A stretch of DNA of 64,000 nt from CF-13 sp036782775 (GTDB lineage Bacteria; Chloroflexota; Dormibacteria; CF-121): contig DAIPYJ010000013.1 of NCBI GenBank assembly GCA_036782775.1, positions 1-64,000 on the forward strand, given 5' to 3'. The notes beneath the pieces were generated by a model. That model was not told the origin of the DNA and made no database searches. It worked only from the letters and a program-made list of their open reading frames with translations. Positions 42,953-51,180 of this stretch are shown here, piece after piece (position 1 is the stretch's first letter; each line of letters starts with the position of its first letter). The position numbers and the translations under genes are program-made.

Positions 42953-43372
42953 CTAGCTTCGGTCGATGAGTTGGTCGAAGAAGGGCGGCCAGTTGCCGGA
43001 CCCGTCACTGATCAACTCATGGATCCGCGCCGGACGCTCGTCCTTGACCACAGCCACTCCCCAGGTTATCGGCATTGGGAATTCGCCATGGACGCCGTAA
43101 TCGCCAGAAACGGCGATCGTCCAGACGTAGTAATCCGGACCGGTATCGTGGCCGCCATCTGGATAGGCCTTCTCAAGCTCCGACTCCAGAACAAGTTTCG
43201 TTGCGTGGCGCATCGTCTGCTGCTGTTGCTTGGTTAGGGCCGCATCGATCGCCTGCTGCCGCGACAGTTGCGGATGGTGAGCGGCCACCGCGTAGAGCAG
43301 CAGGACGGAAATCGTCACGGTCACGACCGGCGCCCACGGTGCCTGCGCCAGGCATCGCAGCCATGTCAGCAC
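42953..43372 (-). CDS. Membrane-anchored protein of unknown function
   Basis: The 139-residue product has one N-terminal helix ('APVVTVTISVLLLYAVAA') and an extracytoplasmic domain of about 105 residues with 'QAIDAALTKQQQQT' and 'DYYVWTIAVSGDYGV'. The domain loosely recalls PepSY-type inhibitory folds, but I cannot assign it with confidence. ATG is clear. It is divergent from selD across 59 bases. Confidence 0.55.
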   Translation of the reverse strand: MLTWLRCLAQAPWAPVVTVTISVLLLYAVAAHHPQLSRQQAIDAALTKQQQQTMRHATKLVLESELEKAYPDGGHDTGPDYYVWTIAVSGDYGVHGEFPMPITWGVAVVKDERPARIHELISDGSGNWPPFFDQLIDRS

Positions 43373-43419
43373 GTCGGTGTAACGCGGAATCGCAGCGCAT
43401 TCCGCCGATCAGTCCCCGG

Positions 43420-43425
43420 TACAGT
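43420..43425 (+). promoter_or_regulatory. -10 box for leaderless selD
   Basis: TACAGT is followed by 6 bases and GTG at 43432. Confidence 0.45.
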
Positions 43426-43431
43426 GCTCTG

Positions 43432-44481
43432 GTGAGTGCGGTCGAGAAAGTGCGGCTCACCCAGTGGTCGCACGGAGCGGGTTGAGCCTGCAAGATCGGT
43501 CCTGAGGACCTGGCTCAGGTCCTGAGCCACTTGCCCGCGCGACCCGCCGATGCCCGTGTCCTGGTCGGCCTGGAAACCGGCGACGATGCCGCTGTCTTCC
43601 AGGTCTCGCCCGACCTCGCCCTGGTGGTGACCACGGACTTCTTCACACCAGTGGTCGATGACCCCTACACCTTCGGTGCCATCGCTGCCGCCAATGCCTT
43701 GAGTGACGTCTACGCCATGGGGGGCGAACCGATGATGGCGATCAACCTGGTCGCCTTCCCAATCAAGGAATTACCAGGCTGGGTGCTGGGCGAGATTCTC
43801 CGCGGCGGATCGGACAAAGCCCGCGAGGCGGGCATCGCCATCCTCGGCGGGCACAGTATCGATGACCACGAGCCCAAGTACGGCCTGGCGGTGACGGGAT
43901 CGGTTCATCCGGATCAGATCGTGCGCAATCGTGGCGGCCGTGTCGGTGACCGGCTGGTGCTGACCAAGCCGCTTGGGACTGGCATCATCACGACTGCGGT
44001 CAAGCATGCGGTCGCGCCGCCGGAGGCAGAGAGCGCCGCAGTCGCCAGCATGTTGAACCTGAACGCCGCCGCCGCGTCGGTGATGAGGGCGGTCGGCGTT
44101 CACGCGGCAACGGACGTCACCGGCTTCGGGCTGCTCGGCCATCTGCATTACCTCGCCCGCGCCTCCGACGTCGCCGCTCGTATCGATGCCGCCGCCGTGC
44201 CCCTGCTACCGGAGGCGGAGCGACTCGCCGACGCCGGGGAGGTCCCCGGTGGCACTCGAAACAACGAGCGCTTCCTGGCGAGCCGCGTCCGCTGGGGCTC
44301 GGGCATTTCGCCGGCCCGGCAGGTCGTCCTGAGCGACGCCCAGACCTCCGGCGGCCTCTTAATGGCGGTTCCTGAGGAGACGAGCGGGCGGCTGCTCGCC
44401 GAGCTCGGTCACCGGTCGGTAGCGGCCGCCGTCATCGGCGAGCTCGTCGCTGGCAAAGCCGGATCGATCGAGGTCGGCTGA
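43432..44481 (+). CDS. selD: Selenide, water dikinase SelD, a selenoprotein with in-frame UGA
   Basis: SelD makes selenophosphate, the selenium donor for selenocysteine. Reading through TGA at 43483-43485 gives a continuous 349-residue SelD (usual about 347). The N-terminus is 'RLTQWSHGAG-U-ACK', with Sec18 at the catalytic Cys/Sec position of the family's GAG(C/U)xCK loop. Downstream, 'LVGLETGDDAAVF', 'TDFFTPVVDDPYTFGAIAAA' and 'DVYAMGGEP' follow without a shift. A hairpin beginning at the UGA fits a bacterial SECIS element. Treating TGA as a stop would remove the catalytic loop. GTG 43432 is the likely start, with TACAGT 6 bases upstream. Confidence 0.92.
43483..43517 (+). promoter_or_regulatory. 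SECIS-like hairpin for selenocysteine insertion
   Basis: TGAGCC (43483-43488) pairs with GGCTCA (43512-43517), and an upper stem GGTCC (43498-43502) pairs with GGACC (43506-43510) around a TGA loop. The UGA-to-loop distance is 17 bases and the loop has G in its first two positions, as known bacterial SECIS elements require. A competing hairpin (43512-43528) overlaps the base. Confidence 0.7.
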
Positions 44482-44645
44482 CTCTCGTTACAACCTGGCG
44501 ACAAGCCTGTCGCGGCCCCATGACGGCGAATTGGCGCCGACATATGGAGAGCCGCCGCCCGCGCGTATTAGAGGATGACCATGCAACAGCTAAGTCGCTG
44601 CGCCGTGCGACGGCTGACGGCGAACACCGCCCATAATGTCAGCCA
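44482..44645. other. Intergenic region before the ECF sigma gene, with -10 box
   Basis: No convincing gene. TAATGT (44634-44639) lies 6 bases before GTG 44646, suggesting a leaderless transcript. The rest contains short GC-rich inverted segments only. Confidence 0.45.
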
Positions 44646-45212
44646 GTGCGCGCACTGGCCCAGGCGGCGTCCGACGACGATCGCCTCCTCATCGAGCGGG
44701 TGCGTCGAGGCGATCAGGACGCGGCCCGCGCGCTCTATGAGCGCTATTTCGATCGCATCTACAACTATGTCTATGCCCGTCTCGGGCGCGTCGAAGACGC
44801 GGAGGACCTCGCCATCGACACCATGACGCGCAGCCTCACGCGCCTCGACCTCTTCCACGACCAGGGGGTCGCCTTCTCCTCCTGGGTCTATCGGATCGCC
44901 CACAACGCGACCATCGACCACTACCGTCGCCAGGGAAAGACGACGCTGGTCTCGATCGACTATGCGACCCTGCCCGAATCCGCCGATCCCTCCGAACTGG
45001 CGCTCGAGCAGCTTTCCAACGAGGAATTGCGCGAGGCGCTGCGCCAGCTGACCGATGAGCAGCAGCAGGTGCTCATCCTCCGCTTTTTCCAGGACCTGAC
45101 CGCGGTCCAGGTCGCCGAGATCATCGGCAAATCCGTGGGCGCGGTGCAGGCGCTGCAGCATCGAGCCCTCGCCTCGCTCGAGCGCGCCCTGCAAGGGAAG
45201 ACGGTCCAATGA
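44646..45212 (+). CDS. ECF RNA polymerase sigma factor
   Basis: The 188-residue protein has region 2 with 'ALYERYFDRIYNYVYARLGRVEDAEDLA' and 'FSSWVYRIAHNATIDHYRR', and region 4 with 'LTDEQQQVLILRFFQDLTAVQVAEIIG' and recognition helix 'SVGAVQALQHRALASL'. GTG is chosen by the upstream -10 box. It overlaps the DUF5667 gene (ATGA), the usual arrangement in which the membrane protein regulates the sigma factor. Confidence 0.9.
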   Translation: MRALAQAASDDDRLLIERVRRGDQDAARALYERYFDRIYNYVYARLGRVEDAEDLAIDTMTRSLTRLDLFHDQGVAFSSWVYRIAHNATIDHYRRQGKTTLVSIDYATLPESADPSELALEQLSNEELREALRQLTDEQQQVLILRFFQDLTAVQVAEIIGKSVGAVQALQHRALASLERALQGKTVQ

Positions 45213-45934
45213 GGTCCGAGGCCCAGCGTTTGGAAGCGCTCGCCGAGCGGTTGCGTGCCGTCGAACCGATGACGCCGTCACCGGTGGCCAAGATCCGCGC
45301 CTGGAACCTGGTCGCCGCCTCGATCGAGCAGTCGACCAGCGTTCGGGCACCTGCCCGCTCGCCGTGGCGCCTGGCTTTGGCGGCTGCCGCCGCCGTGGCG
45401 CTGCTGGTGGCGGGCGGCGTGGCTGCGTCGGCCAATAGCCTGCCGGATTCGCCGCTCTATCCGGCGAAGGGTGCGCTCGAGCGAGCCGAGGGCGTGCTCG
45501 CCTTCAGTCCCTCCGACCGGCTCACCTACCACCTGAATCTGGCGCAGACTCGCCTGACGGAAGCCGAAGCCATGATCGCTGGTCACCGGCTCGACCTGGC
45601 CGAACAGGCGCTGGCCGACATGAATCAGGAACTCGACGATGCAGCCGCCGTCGTCAGCGGCGAGCGGGACATGCCGGCGGTCGCCGCCGACATGGAGAAC
45701 CGGCTGCAGCAGGCGATCACCGCCCACGACCAGCAGCTCGCCGGCATGCAGGCCGAGGTGACCAATCCGACGGCGCAACAGGCGATCGCCAAAGCTCGTG
45801 ATCGCGCCAACCAATCCCTGCAGGCACTGACCGTGAACCCCGGGAACGACAACCAGGCGAACCCATCTGGCCAGGGCCAGGGTCAGGGATCGGGTAAAGG
45901 GCCTGCAAGCCCGCATCCGACAGCAAAGAAGTAG
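45209..45934 (+). CDS. DUF5667 membrane protein, candidate anti-sigma partner
   Basis: The 241-residue product has a short cytoplasmic N-terminus (about 1-52), one membrane helix ('LALAAAAAVALLVAGGVAA'), then an extracytoplasmic DUF5667-type helical domain with 'LPDSPLYPAKGALERAEGVL' and 'RLTYHLNLAQTRLTEAEAM'. The tail is Gly/Gln/Lys-rich. Coupled translation with the ECF sigma gene suggests it controls that factor, but no zinc motif is present. Confidence 0.8.
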   Translation: MRSEAQRLEALAERLRAVEPMTPSPVAKIRAWNLVAASIEQSTSVRAPARSPWRLALAAAAAVALLVAGGVAASANSLPDSPLYPAKGALERAEGVLAFSPSDRLTYHLNLAQTRLTEAEAMIAGHRLDLAEQALADMNQELDDAAAVVSGERDMPAVAADMENRLQQAITAHDQQLAGMQAEVTNPTAQQAIAKARDRANQSLQALTVNPGNDNQANPSGQGQGQGSGKGPASPHPTAKK

Positions 45935-45963
45935 CCGGCCAGCAGCGAGCCTATCCGCGGTGG

Positions 45964-46425
45964 ATCACCGCCGCCATCGTCGCTCTTGGCATCGCCGCGG
46001 CTGATCAGGTGAGCAAGGCCTGGGCGAACGCGAATCTAGAGCCTGGGAAGGAGACGACCATCGTCGCCGGCTGGGTCTGGTTCGCGCTGCGCCAGAACAC
46101 CGGCGCCACCCTCGGCTTCCTCAGCGGCCACAGCCAGTTGGTGGCCGCGCTCTCCCTCATGGTGGTCGGAGCGCTCGCGGTCTTCGGGCTCGGGACCGGC
46201 GCAGGCGGCAGCCTGGGCGCCGTCGCGCTCGGGGCGATCGCCGGCGGTGCGCTCGGAAACCTGGTCGACCGTGTCAGGCTGGGCGCCGTCACCGACTTCA
46301 TCGAAATCCACCTGTGGCCAACCGACTTCAACCTGGCCGACGCGGCGATTCGTTTGGGCGTCGTCGCCTTCCTGCTGAGCCTGCTGCTTCAGGCGGCGCG
46401 CCCGCCGGCCCGATCCGCTACTTAG
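45964..46425 (+). CDS. lspA: Signal peptidase II (lipoprotein signal peptidase), start codon unclear
   Basis: LspA cleaves signal peptides of prolipoproteins in the membrane. Four helices and both catalytic Asp regions are present: 'GGALGNLVDRVRLGAVTDFI' and 'FNLADAAIRLG', plus 'RQNTGATLGFL'. Helix 1 ('ITAAIVALGIAAADQVSKAW') is fully encoded, but between the upstream in-frame stop (45895) and GTG 46009 there is no ATG, GTG or TTG. Starting at GTG would delete helix 1. ATC 45964 is used here as a placeholder. It lies just after the DUF5667 gene and would mature lipoproteins such as the two binding proteins. Confidence 0.85.
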   Translation: MTAAIVALGIAAADQVSKAWANANLEPGKETTIVAGWVWFALRQNTGATLGFLSGHSQLVAALSLMVVGALAVFGLGTGAGGSLGAVALGAIAGGALGNLVDRVRLGAVTDFIEIHLWPTDFNLADAAIRLGVVAFLLSLLLQAARPPARSAT

Positions 46426-47312
46426 CTCGACGCGATCTTCATCTGCGCGTTGTAGTTGTCAATCAGCGGCTGGAAGAGGTCATTTTCAGCCTTGTTGATC
46501 GAGTTCTGATCGGTCGCTCCCAGCGCGTTGCCGTCCGCCTGCACCGCCGCCAGGTACTTCTGCACATTGGCACTGTCGCCAGCCTGCACCGCCGTGATGA
46601 ACTTCTGCAGGTCATCGGCCGCCTGCTGCATCGCTTTCAAGAAGGGCATGAACGCGGCCGGGACATCCGGCGGCTCCGCTAAGGCGATCGCTTTCTTGAC
46701 CGAGTCGCTGGTCACCGGCAGCTGGGATGCCGTTCCCGAAAGGTCGCTGGCTTGCATCCGCTTGCCCAGTTCGTCGAAATTGGCGGCGGCGTCGAAGACC
46801 GCATTGAGGAAGTCGACCTGCCTTTTGCTGATGTCGATGCCGCGTTGGGCGCTGCGCAACGCCGCCAGCGCGGCGTCCACGCGCTTGCGGTCGTGGTTGA
46901 CGGTTCCTTGCTCGGGCAGCGTTAGGAAGGAGGACTGCAGCTGTGGGCGTGCGGATCGGAGCGCCGCGCGGTCGGCGCTGACCGTCGGCTCTACCCGGCT
47001 CAGTTTTTGCTTGTAGGCGGTCATCGCCGCTTTCGCCTGTGGAATGTTGGCGGAGCTGCTCAGGTCGAGGCCCTTGAGCGGGTCCTGGTTGAGGACGTCG
47101 ACGACGGTGTTCTCGTGATCGACGGTATTGCGCAGAGCCTTGTCGGCGTTGCCCACCGGCCCGGCCGCCGCCGCCGCGCCGCCCAAGACGTAACCGATGA
47201 CCACCAGCAGGACCAGGACGATGATGCCGATGACGAGCAGCCTGGGTCCGCGCCGTGAACGTGAGGCTGGCGCCACCGACGGACTCTCGGCGACCGTCGT
47301 GGTCGTCGGCAT
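46422..47312 (-). CDS. Membrane-anchored coiled-coil protein of unknown function
   Basis: I do not recognise the family. The roughly 296-residue protein has a Thr/Pro/Ser N-terminus, one helix ('LLVIGIIVLVLLVVIGYVLG') and a long, mostly helical extracytoplasmic part built of charged repeats ('KAAMTAYKQKLSRVEPTVSADRA' region, 'AALRSAQRGIDISKRQVDFL'). TTG 47348 is an alternative start with a GAAAGG stretch upstream. The open frame further upstream is antisense to the GAF and aminopeptidase genes. The 3' end overlaps lspA by 4 bases, tail-to-tail. Confidence 0.6.
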   Translation of the reverse strand: MPTTTTVAESPSVAPASRSRRGPRLLVIGIIVLVLLVVIGYVLGGAAAAAGPVGNADKALRNTVDHENTVVDVLNQDPLKGLDLSSSANIPQAKAAMTAYKQKLSRVEPTVSADRAALRSARPQLQSSFLTLPEQGTVNHDRKRVDAALAALRSAQRGIDISKRQVDFLNAVFDAAANFDELGKRMQASDLSGTASQLPVTSDSVKKAIALAEPPDVPAAFMPFLKAMQQAADDLQKFITAVQAGDSANVQKYLAAVQADGNALGATDQNSINKAENDLFQPLIDNYNAQMKIASS

Positions 47313-47417
47313 CGACGCGGGCGCCCCCGCCGGCTCCTGCTCGTCCAACCCTTTCCCCGGCCCGCGGCCGTGAGATGACAATAGCGCGTTACGCTGCGTG
47401 GGGGAAGGGTTCGAATC

Positions 47418-47885
47418 GTGCCAGACACGCTGCAAACGAGTCATGTTCGGGAGATGGCGGCGAATCTTCTCCTTGGTCGTGCGCTCCAGCTGCTGGAGGC
47501 GGCCGGCGGCATGGTGGTCTTCCAGGACGCCGAAGGTCGCTGGCAGAGCGACCGCTTCGCGCTGAAACGGCCGGCGGACGAGCTCGATGGATTGCGGCCC
47601 CTGCTCGAGGCTGTTCTCGAATGGACGCTCTATACGGAAAGGCCGGTTGCCGTCGCCGATCTGCGCCGTAGCCGGTGGTCGCAGCACCTGCTGGCTGGCC
47701 GAGATCTCCCAGATGGCGCGATCGCCGCTACGCCCCTGGCGCAGCGAGGCGCTATCTGGGGCGCCATCGTCGTCTTTCGCGACCGCCCGGTGGATGATGC
47801 CCTGCCTCTGCTCGGGCAGCTGGCCGAATTGGCGACCGAGCCACTCAGCTCGCTCGGCGCCGGGCGACCCGAAGGCGTCGCCTAG
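47418..47885 (+). CDS. GAF-like domain protein
   Basis: The 155-residue protein is arranged like a single GAF sensor domain: 'ALQLLEAAGGMVVFQDAEGRW', 'WTLYTERPVAVADLRRSRW', 'AIAATPLAQRGAIWGAIVVF'. No output domain is fused. The ligand is unknown. GTG has GGAAGGG about 10 bases upstream. It precedes the aminopeptidase P gene by 1 base and is probably co-transcribed. Confidence 0.65.
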   Translation: MPDTLQTSHVREMAANLLLGRALQLLEAAGGMVVFQDAEGRWQSDRFALKRPADELDGLRPLLEAVLEWTLYTERPVAVADLRRSRWSQHLLAGRDLPDGAIAATPLAQRGAIWGAIVVFRDRPVDDALPLLGQLAELATEPLSSLGAGRPEGVA

Positions 47886-47886
47886 C

Positions 47887-48981
47887 ATGAAGGCGATGCG
47901 AGCCGAAGAGTCACTCCGCCGCCTGGCGGCGGTCCGCCGTCGCCTCGCCGACCTCGAGCTCGACGGCCTGATCGTCACCACCTCGGAAAACATTCGCTAT
48001 CTCTCGGGCTTCACCGGGTCGCTCGCCTACCTCCTGGTCGGTCCCGAGGCTGCGGAAATCCTCGGAGACAGCCGCTACTGGATTCAGATGGAGGCCGAGG
48101 CTCCCGCCTTCAGCCTGGTCCGAGCCGGGGCATCCCAGGGTCTGTTGGCGCTCATTCCCGAGCGGATCGTGAGCCTCGCGTGGCGCCGGGCCGGGTTCGA
48201 GTCGCAGAACCTGACCGTCGACCAGCACGAGCGCATTCGTACCGGGCTCCCAGAAGGGACAGCCTTGGTTCCAACGCATGGCGTGGTCGAGGAGATCCGG
48301 ATGCGCAAGACACCCGAAGAGGTCGATCTCCTACGCACCGTCGCCGGGATCGCGGGACGCGCTTTCGATCGGATCGTGGCTGCGATTCGCCCGGGAATGC
48401 GAGAGCGCGACGTCGCCTTTCTGTTGGAGCAGACCTTCCGCGAGCTCGGCGCCGACGGGCCATCCTTTGAGACCATCGTGGCCGCCGGCGAGCGCGGCGC
48501 CCTGCCTCATGGCCGTGCTTCGGACCGGGTAATCGACCGCGGCGACATGGTCGTCATCGACTTCGGGGCTCGCGCCGGTGGCTACAACAGCGACACAACG
48601 CGCACCATCGTGGTCGGCGAACCAACCGAGGAGCAGCGTCGGGTGATCGAGGCGGTGCGGCGGGCCCAACGCGAGTCGATGGCCCTGATGCATCCGGGCG
48701 CGACCGCCGCCGCCATCGATCGGCGAGCCCGCGAGACGCTCGCGCAAGAAGCCAACGCCTTCGGACACGGCTTAGGCCACGGGATCGGCCTGATGGTGCA
48801 TGAACGCCCTTTTCTTTCGCCTAGCGACCAGACGCCACTGGAGCCGGGGATGGTCATCACGAACGAGCCGGGGATTTACATTCCCGATTGGGGCGGAGTC
48901 CGCCTCGAGGAGATGGTGCTCATCACCGAGAACGGGCCGGAAGTCATCTCGCCGGCCACAACCGAGGTGGCGCTGGCGTGA
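47887..48981 (+). CDS. Xaa-Pro aminopeptidase / M24 metallopeptidase
   Basis: The 364-residue pita-bread fold peptidase has a creatinase-like N-terminal domain ('SENIRYLSGFTGSLAYLLV'). Metal ligands in order are Asp in 'VVIDFGARAGGYNSDTTR' (two Asp), His in 'GHGLGHGIGL', Glu in 'NEPGIYIP' and Glu in 'RLEEMVLIT'. It releases N-terminal residues before proline. ATG 47887 is chosen because the family begins here, 1 base after the GAF stop. The stop overlaps the MBL gene (GTGA). Confidence 0.92.
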   Translation: MKAMRAEESLRRLAAVRRRLADLELDGLIVTTSENIRYLSGFTGSLAYLLVGPEAAEILGDSRYWIQMEAEAPAFSLVRAGASQGLLALIPERIVSLAWRRAGFESQNLTVDQHERIRTGLPEGTALVPTHGVVEEIRMRKTPEEVDLLRTVAGIAGRAFDRIVAAIRPGMRERDVAFLLEQTFRELGADGPSFETIVAAGERGALPHGRASDRVIDRGDMVVIDFGARAGGYNSDTTRTIVVGEPTEEQRRVIEAVRRAQRESMALMHPGATAAAIDRRARETLAQEANAFGHGLGHGIGLMVHERPFLSPSDQTPLEPGMVITNEPGIYIPDWGGVRLEEMVLITENGPEVISPATTEVALA

Positions 48982-49634
48982 CGCCGGCCGAGCTTCGCGA
49001 GACGCTCGAGGTCTCGATCTTTCCGGACGAGCTGTTCGCGGAAAACTGCTTCATCATCCGCCGCCGCGATACGCCGCGATGCCTGGTCGTGGATCCCGGA
49101 CTGCAGGTCCGGCGCGTGATGCGGCAACTGGAAGACGAAGACCTGGAGGTGGAGCGCATCCTCGTTACTCACGGGCATATCGATCACGTCGCCGGGGTGC
49201 CCGCGCTCGAGCGGGCGAGTGGCGCGCCGGTCGCGATGCATCCCGAAGACCTCACGATCCTCAACTGGGCCCATTTCGCCGAGCTGCCCTTCCTGCCCGA
49301 TGGATTCATGCGTTTCGGCGTCGATGAGCCGCTCGCCCACGGCGTGGTGATCCCGTTTCAGGATCTCCAGCTACGCGTGTTGCATACCCCCGGCCACACG
49401 CAGGGCTCCGTCTGTTTTTTGTTCGGCCTCGATTGCTTCTCCGGCGACACCCTCTTCCAGCGCGGAATCGGACGGACCGATCTTCCCGGCGGCGATACGG
49501 GGAAGATTGTCTTCTCGATCCGCAATGTGCTCTACCGGCTGCCGCCGAAGACGGTCGTCTATCCGGGTCACGGCGCCACAACCACGATCGAGGAAGAGCA
49601 ACTGCTCAATCCCTTCGTGCCTGCCCTGCGTTGA
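48978..49634 (+). CDS. Metallo-beta-lactamase fold hydrolase (glyoxalase II-like)
   Basis: The 218-residue product has 'THGHIDHVAG' (HxHxDH), 'HTPGHTQGSVCF' (His), 'FSGDTLFQRGIGRTDL' (bridging Asp) and 'YPGHGATTTI' (His). These are the five metal ligands of the glyoxalase II-like group, found in hydroxyacylglutathione and related thioester hydrolases. GTG overlaps the aminopeptidase stop. Substrate is not determined. Confidence 0.88.
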   Translation: MTPAELRETLEVSIFPDELFAENCFIIRRRDTPRCLVVDPGLQVRRVMRQLEDEDLEVERILVTHGHIDHVAGVPALERASGAPVAMHPEDLTILNWAHFAELPFLPDGFMRFGVDEPLAHGVVIPFQDLQLRVLHTPGHTQGSVCFLFGLDCFSGDTLFQRGIGRTDLPGGDTGKIVFSIRNVLYRLPPKTVVYPGHGATTTIEEEQLLNPFVPALR

Positions 49635-49635
49635 G

Positions 49636-50556
49636 TTGACCGTCGACCAACTGTCTTCGGCAAAGCGAGAACTGCGCATCGTGTCGTTGCTGCCGAGCGC
49701 CACCGAGATTGTCTGCGCGCTCGGGCTGGAACGGAATCTGGTCGGCGTCACGCACGAGTGCGACTATCCGCCGTCAGTTCGTCACAAACCGGTCTTGACG
49801 TCCAGCGTGCTCAGCAGTAGTAAGGACAGCGGAGAGATCGACCAGCACATCCGGGCGCTCGTGCATGCCGGGAGCAGCATTTACCGGCTCGATGCCCAGC
49901 GGCTCGAGTCGCTTCGGCCAGACTTGATCCTGACCCAGGAATTGTGCGAGGTCTGCGCCGTCTCCTATCCGATCGTGGAACGCGCCGTGCGCCGGATGGA
50001 TGGCACCGCGCAGCTGGTATCGCTCGAACCAGAGAGCCTGGACGATGTTTTTCACACCATCGAGACCGTCGGCCGGCTGATCGATCGCGAGGCACACGCA
50101 CGGGTTGTGGTGGGCGAGCTTCGGCGGCGCGTCCAGGCCGTCAAGACCGCGCTGGCCGGCCGGCCACGGCGTCGCGTCGTATGCCTCGAGTGGATCGACC
50201 CGCTCTTCGGCTCCGGCCACTGGACGCCCGAGTTGGTGCGCCTGGCCGGCGGCGAGGAATACCTGGGACATGCGGGGCGCCGCGCCGAGCCGGTGACCGC
50301 CGCGGAGGTTGCGGCGGCGCATCCCGAGGTGGTCGTCGTCATGCCGTGCGGCTTCGGACTCGAGCGGACGGGTGAGGAAGCCCAGCGGTCGACCGTCCTG
50401 GCCGGCCTCGGCGGTGAGCTCTGGATCGTCGACGGCAACGCCTATTTCAGCCGTCCAGGCCCACGACTTACCGACAGCCTCGAGATCATGGCGGCCATCC
50501 TCCACCCGGAGGTGATGGGCCCGCCGCCGCCGGAAGCGGCGAGGCGCCTTCGCTAG
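49636..50556 (+). CDS. Cobalamin-binding-protein-like (BtuF/FecB fold), no signal peptide
   Basis: The 306-residue protein has the type III periplasmic binding fold opening 'RIVSLLPSATEIVCALGL' and 'GVTHECDYP', then 'RPDLILTQELCEVCAVSY', typical of BtuF-like vitamin B12 binders. Unlike secreted BtuF it has no signal peptide or lipobox from the TTG start at 49636, one base after the MBL gene stop. It may therefore act in the cytoplasm or have another ligand. No B12 transporter genes are adjacent. Confidence 0.8.
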   Translation: MTVDQLSSAKRELRIVSLLPSATEIVCALGLERNLVGVTHECDYPPSVRHKPVLTSSVLSSSKDSGEIDQHIRALVHAGSSIYRLDAQRLESLRPDLILTQELCEVCAVSYPIVERAVRRMDGTAQLVSLEPESLDDVFHTIETVGRLIDREAHARVVVGELRRRVQAVKTALAGRPRRRVVCLEWIDPLFGSGHWTPELVRLAGGEEYLGHAGRRAEPVTAAEVAAAHPEVVVVMPCGFGLERTGEEAQRSTVLAGLGGELWIVDGNAYFSRPGPRLTDSLEIMAAILHPEVMGPPPPEAARRLR

Positions 50557-50753
50557 TGGCCGTAGAGAAAGCCGAAGAAGAGCGAGGCGAGGAAGATCAC
50601 GAGGATGCCACCGCCGACCAGCAGGATGATCGCCGCCGCTGTGAAGCCGAGCATCCGGCCAAAGGCAAGCCGCAGCTCATCCTCCGCCGAGAGGTCGCCG
50701 GGCCCGCCGGTCAGCGGCGGGTCAGGCTCGGCTCGCTGCTGGCGCCGGTCCAT
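50553..50753 (-). CDS. Small single-helix membrane protein
   Basis: The roughly 66-residue product has an acidic/basic N-terminus ('DLSAEDELRLAFGRM') and one long hydrophobic stretch at the C-terminus ('AAAIILLVGGGILVIFLASLFF'). I do not recognise it. ATG 50753 lies inside the preceding gene on the same strand, a 43-base overlap. The stop overlaps the convergent BtuF-like gene by 4 bases. Confidence 0.5.
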   Translation of the reverse strand: MDRRQQRAEPDPPLTGGPGDLSAEDELRLAFGRMLGFTAAAIILLVGGGILVIFLASLFFGFLYGH

Positions 50754-51157
50754 GCCGGAAATGGTCCTCGAGGTGGTCCGAGGTCGTCGACGGTCCACGA
50801 GTCGATCCGGCGCAGCGCCTCTCCCAGCTGATCGAGAAGCACCAGGGAACCGGCCCGCCGATCGTAGACGGCAACTTTGTCCGAGCGAAGCCGGCGGGTG
50901 CGTGTGTCATGGTCATCCAGCCACCAGGTCGCGCTCAGATCGAGTACATGCCCGGTGCGCTCACGATAGCTGAGCGTGATCACCGCTTCTCCGCCGACTT
51001 CTCGGGCGAAGCGCAGCTCCCATGCCGGCTTGCCTCGACGATAGCGCTCGATCAAGAGCTCGTGCTCGCGAGCAAAACGCTCGACCGCGGGAGCGACATC
51101 GCGAAACGCATCGATAATCTCCGGCGGAACGGGCACCGGGCGGGGAGACGGCGCCAT
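50711..51157 (-). CDS. Protein of unknown function
   Basis: The 148-residue cytoplasmic product begins 'MAPSPRPVPVPPEII' and has mixed strands such as 'AVITLSYRERTGHVLDLSATWWLDDHD' (in part) and 'KVAVYDRRAGSLVLLDQLGEALRRI'. No family is evident. The start is ATG 51157, 6 bases after TACAAT, which fits a leaderless transcript. The open frame upstream is antisense to the CoA-binding gene. Confidence 0.5.
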   Translation of the reverse strand: MAPSPRPVPVPPEIIDAFRDVAPAVERFAREHELLIERYRRGKPAWELRFAREVGGEAVITLSYRERTGHVLDLSATWWLDDHDTRTRRLRSDKVAVYDRRAGSLVLLDQLGEALRRIDSWTVDDLGPPRGPFPAWTGASSEPSLTRR

Positions 51158-51163
51158 CAACGG

Positions 51164-51173
51164 ATTGTAGATT
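51164..51173. promoter_or_regulatory. Overlapping divergent -10 boxes
   Basis: Minus-strand TACAAT (51164-51169) lies 6 bases from ATG 51157, and plus-strand TAGATT (51168-51173) lies 7 bases from GTG 51181. The two boxes share two bases and only 23 bases separate the start codons. Confidence 0.55.
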
Positions 51174-51180
51174 TGAGGTC

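Noticed and set aside
43531..44481. A shorter SelD starting after the UGA
   Set aside because: It would lack the catalytic GAG(C/U)xCK loop that is encoded in frame just upstream of it, including the UGA codon.
46422..47993. Reading the 46.4-kb minus-strand gene as a 523-residue protein
   Set aside because: The first 220 or so codons are antisense to the GAF and aminopeptidase genes. The signal/anchor helix begins only after ATG 47312.
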